Assembly (NCBI GenBank): GCA_030015575.1
Contig: JASDDO010000016.1
Coordinates: 66,089,396-66,153,395, forward strand
Length of the DNA stretch: 64,000 nt
Direction: 5' to 3'
From: Agapanthus africanus
Taxonomy: Eukaryota > Streptophyta > Magnoliopsida > Asparagales > Amaryllidaceae
This document shows positions 12,515 through 23,993 of the stretch, piece after piece. Within the stretch, counting starts at the first letter, position 1; each line of letters starts with the position of its first letter. The translations under genes were made by a program, and so were the position numbers. Under the pieces are notes generated by a model. It was given only the letters and a program-made list of their open reading frames with translations, did not search any database and had not been told where the DNA came from.

Positions 12515-13190
12515 GGTAGATTCCTGCCTAGCATAAGTTGTGAATCCTAAGCCCTCACGCTAGTAGATTCTTGCTCGATTCCGATGCCGGCAGACAGCTT
12601 CCTGCCCATCGCACCCATTCACGGCGGGTAGATTCCTTCCTTGCCAAACCCGTGAATCCTAAGCTTTCTCCATGAGGCCGGCGGATAGCTTCCTCCCCGT
12701 CGCACCCATTCACGGTGGGTAGATTCCTGCCCGGCCTAACCCATGAATTCTAAGCCTTCGTACGAGTAGACTCATGCTCGTTTCGGAGGCCGGTGGAAAG
12801 CTTCTTGCCTGTCTCACCTATTCACAGCGGGTAGATTCCTGCCCTGCCTAACCCGTGAATCCTAAGCCCTCGCCATGAGGCCGGAGGATAGCTCTCTGCT
12901 AGTCGCACCCAATCACAGCGGGTAGATTCCTTCCCGGCCAAACCCGTGAATCCTAAGCTCTCGCCATAAGGCCGGCAGATAGCTTCCTGTTCTTTGCACC
13001 CATTCACGGCAGGTAGATTCCTGTCCGGCCTGGCCCATGAATCCTAAGCTCTCTCCAAGAGGCCGGTGGACAGCTTCTTGCCTGTCGCACCCATTCACGG
13101 TGGGTAGATTCCTTCTCGGCCTAACTCGTGAATTCTTAGCCCTCGCTATGAAGCCGGCGGACAGCTTCCTACCAGATGATACGCCACGTG
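12515..13190. repeat. ~90-bp tandem array with a 111-bp variant
   Basis: The phrase GGTAGATTCCT recurs at about 12516, 12628, 12718, 12829, 12919, 13010 and 13100. Spacings are 112, 90, 111, 90, 91 and 90 bp. The longer spacings come from ~21 bp extra (around GTAGACTCATGCTCG). Most units contain an inverted repeat of the type ATTCACGG...CCGTGAAT. Because 90 is a multiple of three, the units leave 30-codon periodic open frames on the minus strand, with no known domain. Such arrays are common in LTRs and 3' regions of plant gypsy elements; ownership here is unknown. Confidence 0.85.
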
Positions 13191-13454
13191 GATTCGGGAA
13201 TCAAAGAGACACAACCGCCAAATGCTATATCATTCCTGGAAAACCTACCATGAAGATTCCTCGGACCAAGATGAACAGAAAAGGCCGAGCAGACCACTCT
13301 CGATCCGATCCATAAATAGGCCAGAACGAGAGTAGAGGGTTAATAATGATACTCGTAAGTGTGGATTCCTCATATCACGGCATGTAGCAGATCATGTGTC
13401 GTCCACGTAAGCCCAATAGATTCTTGGGGGCTATGGAGCTGGAATATGTGAAAG
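13191..13454. other. Unclassified sequence between tandem array and C3
   Basis: Contains a TATA-like CATAAATAGG near 13309-13320 and a purine run TTCTTGGGGGCTATGG near 13422. These would fit gypsy LTR or 3'-end sequence on the plus strand, but I cannot place LTR ends. It ends in GAAAG (13450-13454), the presumed target of C3. Confidence 0.4.
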
Positions 13455-15624
13455 TGTTTATTACCACCAACAATAGGTTTTACTAGCATCAAGCGTGCCA
13501 ATTAAAAAAATTTCAGGGTGTTAATCAACACTAAACAAGAATCGAAACTAGATGATTTGGGTTAACATGATATAACAAAAACTTTACAATAAGAGAAAGA
13601 GGCTATAACCTTTATAGACCAGTTCCTTCTCTTCTCAAGCTCCGTGTAGTACGCCACGCGACTCCACTATTCTCCACTTGAAGTTGGATCGAGCTTCCTT
13701 TGCGATCTTCAAGCCGAAGATGATCAGCCCGAAGCTCCGGAAATCCAAGCTACCTCTTCACTAAACTCTTTAATGAAGGAAACACACTATAGCAAAGTGC
13801 AAATCTAGTGTAGGATGGTGAAGTAGGGGTGTTTTTTTCTCAATAGAGTTCTCACAAGCTTAAGGTTTCACAACTCATATGAGGGATTGAGCTTGGAGGA
13901 GATGAGGATGAAGATGATGGAGAGCGCTAGAGAGGAGAACTCAACACATGAGCTCAAGTGAAGAAGAATGAACAAGTGTTCAAGCATCAAGTGAAAAAGG
14001 AAATGAAGAATGGCTTATATATTTTTTCAATAATTGATGCATCGATTTTAAAACTATAATCAAATGGAATCATGCTTCAATAGTAAGTCAAGACAAATAT
14101 AATAATCATCAAAGCCATGCTTCACCCATTCCATAAAAAGTCTCCCCATTTTCCACCTCATTTTCTATTTTCCAAAAAATAGAAAATTCAACCATGCTTC
14201 TTAATATGTATGTATATATATATATATTTATATATATATTTATATATATATATATATCAAATATATATATTAAGAAAATAATTAGTGAGCAAATAATATT
14301 AATTAATATATAATTATATCAAATATAATATATATCAAGTTATTAAATCAACACTTGATTTAATTATCCGGTTATATCATATATAATCGACTAATATAAT
14401 TTATCTGTGTATCACATTATCAAATCAACACTTGATTCAATATTCTGGTTATATCACATATAACCTAATTGATATCAAATAACCGCCAGATTATAATACG
14501 GTATCACATATTCCTATTTAATCTGGCACCAGCATATATTAGCATATGTGTCCTACTTCATTTCGCTTGAACTAGGAAACATCTGTGTAGGACTCTAAAG
14601 ACTCGTCAATATGCCAGCAATAGGTAATGATCACATCAGTTACCCACAAACCATCAGCGGCACTAGCTGGACGTAATGGCTGCTCAGGTATTGAGCGATT
14701 AGAAGATCAACAAGCAAGCTTGTCCAAACTCCCATGAAACCTATAAGTAACACTTGCCGTAAAGTCCGGTCTCTTCATATGATATGTCGCATATTGAGTC
14801 TGGGGGTGGAATCGTTAGACTTCAATAATTTGATATGTCATGCCGATGTGTGGCCTATAACGGTACGAGAAACTACAGATAACTCTTACCAGTAAATCTC
14901 ATCAACAGCCCTGGCCAGGGACTTCCTGTTATAGCCAATCGAGCATAGCGCAACATCAACTCCCTATACCGGAAGAGACGAAACACCTCCTATCGCTCAT
15001 TGCCTCCATGTGACTCGGGACTGTACCTAAAATCCACTTGTTTGCACGACTCCTTTGAGCCGTGGTAGGAAGGAAATCGAAACACAGTGGGAACCACACA
15101 ATATTCTATGACTATCTCTGGTCTACAGACTAACCTGTATCAGTGTCACCAGAGAAATGCTATCCGACGATAGGTATAGTACTATCTAGGAGTTCTCGGC
15201 GAGTCATGTTCGGTGTACCCATTCTCTAATGAGCACCTGTGTACAATCTTTGATGTCAAACACCAATGGATATGGGATCAACCATCGCCCCCTAATGGGT
15301 CAAGAAACGTACACACTAGTCTACTCTGGAATATCGATGGCCTGTCTCGACACTCCCTCGACTAGGAACTGTTAAAGGATGTGCTTGTAGACTACACAAG
15401 TCCCAGTAGCATGATCTGCATCATAGTCCTGGTAGTCAAGCAAACATCCTAAGGGCTTTATCAACATGTATATGAGAGATAGTATAATAATTCCAGTGAA
15501 CATGTTAAGTTAAAGGCAACAAAATAGCATACTATCATGTCGAGGAAGAAAGTCCTTTATATATATGTCCAAGCATCCACTATATCATACAATAATGGCC
15601 TCTAGGGCATACATATTCCTAACA
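13455..15624 (-). repeat. C3 3' LTR
   Basis: Minus strand begins TGTTAGGAATATGTATGCCC at 15624 and ends ATAAACA at 13455 (2170 bp). The polypurine tract adjoins at 15625. It shares the family blocks with C2, C4 and C5; the CCCTGGCCAGGG palindrome is at 14909-14920. A run of TA-rich simple sequence lies at 14205-14280 and a TATA-like ATATATAAGCC near 14015-14027 (minus). Its left flank is GAAAG. Confidence 0.88.
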
Positions 15625-15962
15625 ATCTCCCACTTGCACTAAGGCCAGTTGTTGTAGTATCTCATACCAAACATCCTAAAAAGTCTCTCGAATTGCATCC
15701 GGGGGAGGGCCTTCATGAGTGGATCCGCTGTGTTATCCTTCATGTCAACTCTCCTGGCATCGATCATCCGGCGATCTATTATCTCCCTGATCAGATGATA
15801 TCGCCTAAGAATATGTCTGGATCTTTAATGGGACCATGGTTCCTTGGCCAAAGCCACAGCTCCATTTTTATCATAATACATGGGTATTGGATGCTCAATG
15901 GACGGAACCACACCAAGTTCAACTATGAACTTCTTCATCCAGATAGCCTCTTTGGCAGTATC
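15625..15962 (-). pseudogene. pol: C3 RNase H C-terminal part and polypurine tract
   Basis: On the minus strand this encodes the last ~105 residues of copia RNase H: an AKEAIW start at the C2 insertion point, a YDKNGAVALA-like motif, then RRYHLIRE and DNTADPL-like motifs, ending about 15650. One in-frame TAA occurs where C4 has the Gln of SHQKS. It continues 26091-26606, now separated by C2. The polypurine tract (15625-15638) abuts the LTR. Confidence 0.85.
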
Positions 15963-18054
15963 TGCTGGGATGGCCTAGCACCTGGTCAAGGGTTCGGTGG
16001 CATCACACATGCCATAATCAAAATTTTAGAGGTGCTAAGCTAGCCCCGACGAGAATCGTAGCTAGAAGTTTTAGGGATTCATACACTAAGCATCACATGC
16101 AAATGTAAAACTTACAACCCTTGTAGATCTTCCTCGGTGACTCCTTGGCACTATGAGATTTTGAAACGGATCGATGGAAGCCTTCCTTGTCCACGATGAT
16201 CCACCCGAAGTCCCGCGGAATGTCCGGTCTCCATCTCATCGCCGGAAGGGCACCACATCGCCTACGTTTTTTACGGGCTCCCACCTCAATGCCGAGGCAA
16301 CTCGGGCGCGAAGTTGGCTAGCCGACTCGCCCAAGATTTGATGTAGAATAATTGGATTAACTTGAAATCCTAAGCTTTTGATTCACATCTCATGTGAGGG
16401 TTAAAGCTAGGAAGAATGATCACCATCATTTTTCTTTCTCTCTTCTTATGAACTTGTTATGATACACTTATCATAATTTTGTTAAGGAATTGAATGCCTT
16501 GAATTCACATCTCATGTGAAGGTATTTATAAGAGAAAATGGAGGAGAGAATAATTTCATTTATAATTAAAAAGATTAAGCATGATAGAAAAAAGAAAGAA
16601 AAGAATTTAGCACTAATTAAAGCATGCATTATGAAAGAAGTATCATGCTTAATTAGTACATCCACTTCTATCATGCTTATACTTTTCAATTTACACCTCA
16701 CTTATTTATTTTCACAAAATAAATGATGTCATAATTATGTCATTATGAGGTGGCATCTTCTAGAAGGTATTTTGTAACAATTACAAAAATACCCCTCCTC
16801 CGTATACCGTATACCGTATACTGTATACCCGTATCCGAATTCCGAAAAATACGAATACCATTAATCCAATAATATAATACCGGTATCCGTCCAGTATTAT
16901 TCTTTCGATTATTATTCCTGTAACAATTACCGAACATAATCGAAAACCTACCGTAACACTTTACGGCTGCCGTAACATCTTACGGTTTTCTACATCTTTT
17001 CGCCCGAAAACTTGAGTAACTGAATGTGGGGGACTCTAAAGACTCGTCAACACCTTAGTTGTGGATTTAACCACTAGCACGTTAGAGGTATAAGCCAATA
17101 CATAACGGGCTACCAGGTATTGACAAAAAAGGTGGCCGACGAGCGAACTCATCACAACCCTTACGAGCCTGTAAGCAACACTTACCGTACAGTCCGGTCT
17201 CTTCGTCTGATACGTCGCATATGCAGTCTAGGGGTGGTAAATGTCAGACCCCAGTAACTTTATAAGTCATGTTGATTTATGGCTCATAACTGGTCGAGGA
17301 ACTACTGATAACACTTATCAGTAAACCTCGAGAACCCTGGCCAGGGATTTAGGTGTTATAGCCGATCAAACATAGCGCGACATCAACTCCCTATACCGGG
17401 AGAGACGAAACCCCTCCTATCGCTCACTGTCTCCATATGATTCGGGACTGTACCCAAAATCCACCTGTTTGCACGACTCAGTAGAGCCGTGGTAGGGAGG
17501 AAATCAAAGTACAGTGGGAACCACACAAGACTCTATGACGATCTCGGGTCTACAGACTAACCTGTACAAGTGTCACCAGAGAACTGCTATCTGACAATAG
17601 GTATATATACCATCTAGGAGTTCTCGGCGAGTCCGTTCAGTGTACCCAGTCTCCACTGAGCACCCGTACACCATCCTTGATGTCAAACACCGATGGATAT
17701 GGGATCATCCATCGTCCATCATATGGGTCAAGATGCGTATACGCTAGTCTACTCTGGTGTATCGATGCCCTGTCTCGACACACCCTCGACTAGGAACAGT
17801 TATAGGATGTACTCATAGACTACTATGGCCCCACTAGTATGATCTCATCATAGTCCCAGTAGTCGAGTACAAATCCTAAGGGCTTTATCAACATGTAACA
17901 AAAGAGACAATCGGAGTACATGTTTAGATAAAGTACAACCAGATAGCGTACTATCATGTCGAGCACGAAAGTCCTCCCTATATATGTCCAAGCATCCACT
18001 ACAATATACATTGTATGTACAGTAATGGCCTCTAGGGCACACATATAACTAACA
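15963..18054 (-). repeat. C2 3' LTR
   Basis: Plus-strand end TGCTGGGATGG at 15963; minus-strand start TGTTAGTTATATGTGTGCCC at 18054. Collinear with 23994-26085 at a fixed offset of 8031. It contains the palindromes ACTGATAACACTTATCAGT (17304-17322) and CCCTGGCCAGGG (17335-17346), and a TATA-like TATAAATAC on the minus strand near 16522-16530. Confidence 0.95.
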
Positions 18055-18536
18055 ATCTCCCACTTGCACTAGGGCCATCTGTTGTGGTATCACATACCAA
18101 TCAATCAGCTGTGGTTTAAGTATCCCATACTCAACCATCCCATAAAAGTCTCTACTGGGAAAAAGCCTTAGTGAGTGGATCCGCTCTGTTATCCTTTGTA
18201 TCTACTCTCCTAACCTCGATCTCCCTGGAGATCAACCATCTCCATGATCAGGTGGTGCTGCCTAAGAATTATATCTGGATTTCTGATGGGACGGTTGTTC
18301 CTTGGCTAAAACCACAACTCCATTGTCACACAATGGTAGGAACGAAGTTCATCTTATGAACTTATATATATCCAGACTTTATCTTTTGTAGCATCTTTAG
18401 TAATGATGTATCTTGCCTTCCTAGTATGTCACGGTATCTAGCTTGGAACTCTTCCAACATACCGTCCCTCTACTAAGGGTAAAGACAATGCCTGCGACTG
18501 ACATTCAGTCGTCTTTATCACTCTGGAACCTTTCCA

Positions 18537-19164
18537 GTGATTCTCCCCAAGATCGATTGATACTATCTCACTACAACTAGTGAGTATCCTAATATCCATT
18601 TAGATCTATCTCATAGATCCAAAACCCTGGATTTAGGAGGTATCACCTTGATCTTATATGGAGAATCCTTGTGATAAGCGGAAATTGACCGAGTGTATCA
18701 TAGGAAACTCTTTCCTATCAAGAGTATGTCATCCACGTACTCTACGGGGATCACCACCATACTCCATACCACGAGGTTCAACCATTTTGATGAAGTCAAA
18801 CTCTTTGACTAATACATCAAAACAAATGTTCCAACTCCGCTGTGATTCTCCCCAGGATCAATTGATACTATCTCACTACAACTAGTGAGTATGCTAATTT
18901 CCATTTAGATCTATCTCATAGATCCAAAACCATAGATTTAGGAGTATCACCTTTGATCCTATATGGAGAATCTTTATAATAAGAGGAGATTGACTGAGCG
19001 TAGCATAGGAAACTCCTTCCCCATCAAGAGTATGTCATCCACGTACTCTACGAGGATCATCACCATACTCTATACTACCTTTTATGTATATACAAGGTTC
19101 ATATATTATTTTGATGAAGTCAAACTCTTTGACTACCACATCAAAACAGATGTTCCAACTCCGC
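18537..19164 (-). repeat. ~305-bp tandem duplication in C2 RT region
   Basis: The block starting GTGATTCTCCCCA at 18537 restarts at 18842; both copies end at TTCCAACTCCGC. Both copies carry the deletion junction (about 18590 and 18895), so the duplication came after the deletion. C5 has a single copy. Confidence 0.85.
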
Positions 19165-19565
19165 GATGCCTGTTTTATCACATAAAAACATCTTGCACAC
19201 TTTTCCGCTGCTCCCACTGTCTACGAAGCCCTCTGGCTGTGTTCTTATAGACGTTCTTTTCTAAAACTTCTTTTAGAAAAGCAGTCATGACACCCAACCA
19301 CCAGATATCGTAGTCAAGGTTTGTAGCAGTGGCAAGTAGGATCTGGATGGACTTAAGCATAGCTTTGAAAGTCTCAACTTTTCCATGTACACCAAGTAAT
19401 CTTCTCAAGATATACTTGCTCCTGATGGGGTTTTAACCCTTCAGACAAAGCAACCAAAGTCCATACTTTGTTGGTGTATAAGGATTCCATCTCAGATCGC
19501 CAAGCATCCAGCCATTCTCACAGAGTCCCACTCCTGATGGCCTGCTCGAAACTAGTTAGGTCATA

Positions 19566-19712
19566 CCACTTTGGTCAGGCAACAACCCCATCCCATAGGG
19601 TCGCCGTGGCACCAAAAAAATCCCTCAGCAGCTACTTTCTACGCATGCCCCCTTGCGAGGACTACAACCCGCCGGAACACCTTCCGGTCTCGGGACACGC
19701 TGGGGTAATATG
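19566..19712. other. ~150-bp foreign insertion in C2 pol
   Basis: Flanking bases match C5 (AACTAGTT-GGTCAT on one side, ATCCTCGCTCCCACTG on the other, near 62590-62640). C2, however, has about 150 bp of GC-rich sequence between them, including CCCATAGGGTCGCCGTGGC and GGACTACAACCCGCCGG. It matches nothing else I can find in the window. It may be a captured fragment or filler DNA. Confidence 0.65.
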
Positions 19713-21199
19713 AAATCCTCGCTCCCACTGTCATAGAGAAACCAAAGTATCTCTTAGGTGGGTGAGGAACCCTACTAGATCGGCGGAGAGGCTGAGGTTC
19801 GTTAGTGTCTATTGAATCTTTTGGTTCTACCAAATCATTTGCTGTAGCTGGAACTCCTTCCAGTTCTATCTCATGACCACTAATTTCTTCATAAGAAATT
19901 CCCTTTCACAAAGGTGGCATGCTGAGGAACAAAACAACTTTTGTTCTTCGGATAGGTAGAAGATATTCCCTTGCTAATGCTTGGGAATCCAACAAACTTC
20001 CACAGTTTTGATTTTGCCTCGAGCTTGTCCGGATTTAGGTTTTTTAGACATAGGCCGGACAACCCCAAATCTTAACATCTTTAAGAGATTGGCTCTTCCC
20101 ATACCATATCACATATGGAGTAGTAGGCATCTGATTTGATTGGAACCCTATTCAATAGGTATGCAGCTTCGCAAGTGCATAACTCCCAAAAGGAAAATAG
20201 GAAACTCAGTAGTACTCATCATGGAGCACACCATATCACATAGGGTGTAATTGCTCCGCCCCGTTATACCATCGTGCTATGGTATATACGGATGAGTAAT
20301 GCTGAGAGAGAATCTCATTCTCCTTTAGAATAGTCCAGGATTTCCATGCTCAAGTATTCTCCTCCTTGATCTCATCAAAGGACATAATACTTATACCCGT
20401 TTTTGGTTCTCTACTTCTATTATATTCTGTGAATATCTCAAAAGCTTTGGACATATGTTTCAACAGGAACATATGTCTGAATCTTGAGAGATTATCAGAG
20501 AAAATAATGAAGTATAAAGAACCGGTCATGGCATATGTAGACAGGGGTTTTTTCATACATCATCATGTATCAATCCCAAGAGTTCACTAACTCTTTCTCT
20601 GTTTCCAATAAACAGAGCTATGGTCATCTTATCTATGTGACATGACTGGCAAGTTTTCACAAGATGTAAATTTAAACTGATTTAAATATGCATCTAGATG
20701 TAACTTCAGCCAGCCGGGTCGCATTGATCTGACCTAGTCTACAATGCCTCAAGAAGGATCCGTTCATTTCTGAACTTTTCCTCTTATGTGTGTTCTGTAT
20801 ACTGAGAACTGTAGTTTGATTTAGAACGTCTATGCTTTTAGATAACGTGCCTGAACCGATCAACATTTGATATAGGAAATGTTCAAAACATTATCCATCA
20901 ATACAAAATTCTATCATTTCTTTACTAATAAAGAGATTGATATGATTTTGTATATCAGGTTCGGTATCTAATAGCATTTGTTCAGAATCAATGTATTGGT
21001 AATACAGGGTGATAACTGCCAACTTCTTGGCTTGCAACAATTGCACCATTTCCAACTCTTGAAACTTATCACCCGTTCTCAGTCATTTACCTTTCTGTAG
21101 CCCATGTAACAGATTACATTTGTGGGATCCTGATCCGGTATCATTATACCCAGGACGTAAAAGAAACTGAGAAACAGTTCTTTGTAATGAACACACCCG

Positions 21200-23980
21200 A
21201 AGGAGATGCATCAACATGTACTATCTTCGTTTGGGTAGCATGGAATTCTGGTAATCCCTATTTCCTGCTCTGTCTTATAACAATTATAAGTTGGAGCGGG
21301 ACTAACGTTCCCCAGCTCAATATAACAAGCGGGTTCAGTCAATATATCCGTATTTATTATCTCGATTAAGGCATGATATGGTCACTATCTTGAGAGAGAG
21401 ATAGAAGTAAACATTTTAGCGTATGCTCTTGCAAGATTAGATTGGTTATTTATCGAATCCAGATGTCTCCCACTGTTTTTATCAAATCCTCCTTCAAACC
21501 CTAAAAGGTAAGATTAGCCGGGAATAATTACACCCTATAATTTCATCAAATTGTCTTGTGTAAAACTTTCCCAGGAGTAACTCTTACTCGCAGTGAGATC
21601 GGGATCCAACTATCATATAGAAGGTATGCAATCTCATTGCAAATTTCAACTCTTGAAATTCCCGATATGGTTTTTACCCCTAGTCACTTATGACCTTGGC
21701 TATGGTCAACAAATCATAAGTACTAGTCAAGTTCTGCCCGTCATTTCGTGATTAGCCAGACCCATCCACATGATCCTTGACTATGATCAACAAAATCACA
21801 TGAATGTCCTGACTAATCGCATCATATGCTTTGTAGGAATTCATCACTTAGCTACCGAACACTACGCCTCGGCTATGGTCGACAAACGTAGCACGAATAC
21901 TAAGTACTCTGCTTCCTAAAATGACGGAGGGCAACGGATGGTTTTTATGAAAACCTTTAACGTTTTGAACTTGATCTCGTTGTAGAATCAAGTGGGAAGG
22001 AGTGGTTTAAGCTCCAGTTTTAAATATCGAATGGTTTTGTAGTATCTTTCTAATTTTGCTAAAGAGGTCACTCCCGGTGAAGGGATCTCGGCTCTTTCCT
22101 TATCGAATAAGGTGCTGGATATGAAAATACCACGATGCAAAGCAACAATAGATCAACTATAAAATCAATTCGAGTTCTTTGTAACTTTTTCCAGTTTCGT
22201 TAAAGGGGTCACTCCCGGTGAAGGGATCTCGGCCCTTTCCTCATCGAATGAGGTGCAGGATATTCAACAATACCACTATGCAAAACAAAAGCTAGAGTTA
22301 CTCTTTTTCAAAAAAGTTTGATTCTACAGCATCATTAGGTTTCTTTTTCTTAACATTAATCAGGTTAATGCTGTCCCATCATTTATGTTTCCTATCTTTT
22401 ATGTTTCCTAAACATCACAGAAAAGAAACGCAAATAGAACGTACGCTTATGCCATCCGCATTCGCCACTGGGCCCCGTCATGCACCTTTAGGTTACTTAA
22501 CTAACAGCAGAGCGGGGGCTGGACTAGCGCGGGTGCAAAACATAAGCAACGTTTATTATATATCATATATATAATAATAATCCATTCGTCTCAGATACTA
22601 AGTAATCACATTACAAAATATCAACAGCAGAAGCATATAAAAGGATATCTAGGATGTCCGTATTTTGTATCGAGCCAACAATAGAAAATACGGATTCCAC
22701 GGTCGTGATGAATAGCCAAGCTCACACCCCTAGACCCCTACGAGAGCGGCAAGTGACCCTGCCAATTCTAGAGTTTAGGAGACCCGGTCTCGACTCCTCG
22801 AGATGGCCTCCCACTGAACCCTAGAACCCGGTCACTTGTGCTCCCCTCCTTGGGTCTATCCTAATGCGGAAAAGTAAATAATATACAATTGATTTATACA
22901 TGAATGAAAATAAAACTCTCATCTCACATAAAAACCCCCGGCTATTCATTCGCGACAATCCTGCTCATCATATTTCAGCAACACATAATATCTCATATCA
23001 TCAACGTAAGTAAGTATGCGTATCCCGATTGTCGTTGACGTATAGCAACGAAAACGGCAATACACCACATACTACACTTACGGTCACAGAAAATAAAATG
23101 AAAAACTACAACATTTGGAATTCACAATCACCTTAGACATCATAAATTCGAAATATCACATACTTCGTATTTCATGCCTAACTATATGAATTCCACATAT
23201 TGTATCACATTTCAGATAAATAGACAATGTTAAACTTTTCGATCGAATATACAAAACACCCTAGATTTCCCAAACTGCACAACACTTGGGCCGAGTTCAA
23301 AAGTTTCTAGAACATGCCACAGCCCCTTATGGACCAACCGTAGAAGGGCTAAACCAACGCCTCACATGTGGCAACGCTAAACTACCACAAATCCTAAGGT
23401 TCGGTGATAGTTTTGACGGTCACATAATCGAGTTATGGTTATGTTCTTCTAGAGTGTCCACAAATACGCTTGCATGTTTTTCGAAAGTTTCGAACTAGGG
23501 AAAAATCCAACACTTGGAATTTTTCCAATACGGGAAAAAAAACTGTGTTTCTAATATTCGTTCAAACATTTTAACAAGTTCTAAAAATCTGAAAATCTGA
23601 ACGAAATTAAACTTTTCCAATCGAATCACCAAATCCAATTTATCTCCAGAACACTCAACACTTGAGTGAGTTTTAAATATTTCAGAGGCATAGTAAGAAT
23701 TTATCAGGTACTGTGCACAAAAAATTTTCCCCTGATGCTACAGTACGGCCGCTAAAGCGCCGCCAAAACCATGTTTTGGCCGCTCTTCCGCGGCGCTTTA
23801 GAGGGATCGTTTAAAAATTTTTATATGGTAATTCTTAGATTTGCCTGCTGATTTTTTTAGGACCTTTAAATTTGGAAAAATCCAATTTTCAAAAAATTTC
23901 CAGAAAGCTGTCCAAATTGATGTTTCATGGTTCGATCGGACTTTTAATTTCGCCTACGCATCGCCTAAAGCTCTAGCTTG
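21200..23980 (-). other. C2 gag-less leader
   Basis: Non-coding region between primer-binding site and pol, homologous to leaders of C1, C3 and C4 and again lacking Gag. Conserved marks (minus strand): pyrimidine tract 21397-21412; three hairpin-like repeats at 21694-21709, 21775-21790 and 21867-21882; twin motifs with the CTCCCGGTGAAGGGATCTCGG core at about 22065-22110 and 22205-22250; the 22440-22540 block; and the two-storey hairpin at 23752-23801. Confidence 0.75.
23752..23801 (-). other. C2 leader hairpin (two stacked stems)
   Basis: Outer arms CTAAAGCGCCGC (23752-23763) and GCGGCGCTTTAG (23790-23801) pair perfectly over 12 bp. An inner stem CCAAAAC-CAT-GTTTTGG (23763-23779) pairs over 7 bp. 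It lies 180 nt from the primer-binding site, the same place as the C1 and C4 hairpins, with different stem bases. Confidence 0.8.
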
Positions 23981-23992
23981 GCTCTGATACCA
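23981..23992 (-). promoter_or_regulatory. C2 primer-binding site
   Basis: TGGTATCAGAGC on the minus strand, one base from the 5' LTR end at 23994. Confidence 0.95.
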
Positions 23993-23993
23993 C

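Larger units (their letters stand above)
18055..21200 (-). pseudogene. pol: C2 pol remnant (RNase H, RT, integrase, protease)
   Basis: Read leftwards from 21200 the order is protease (~20960-21160), pre-integrase zinc region (~20650-20900), integrase core (~20080-20640), RT (~18900-19560) and RNase H (~18060-18590). Only short frames survive, for example 20350-20556 (pieces of the integrase FIIFSDNLSRF block). Lesions include the ~220-bp RT/RNase H deletion whose junction is near 18587-18596 (shared with C5), a ~305-bp duplication (18537-19164) and a ~150-bp insertion (19566-19712). Confidence 0.85.

Noticed and set aside
12822..13098. Overlapping 61-codon minus frames with repeated motifs
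   Set aside because: They follow from a 90-bp tandem repeat (a multiple of three) with few stops. No sign of a gene.
14205..14280. TA-rich run as a regulatory element
   Set aside because: Looks like simple-sequence drift in the C3 LTR, as does 48294-48320 in the D2 LTR.
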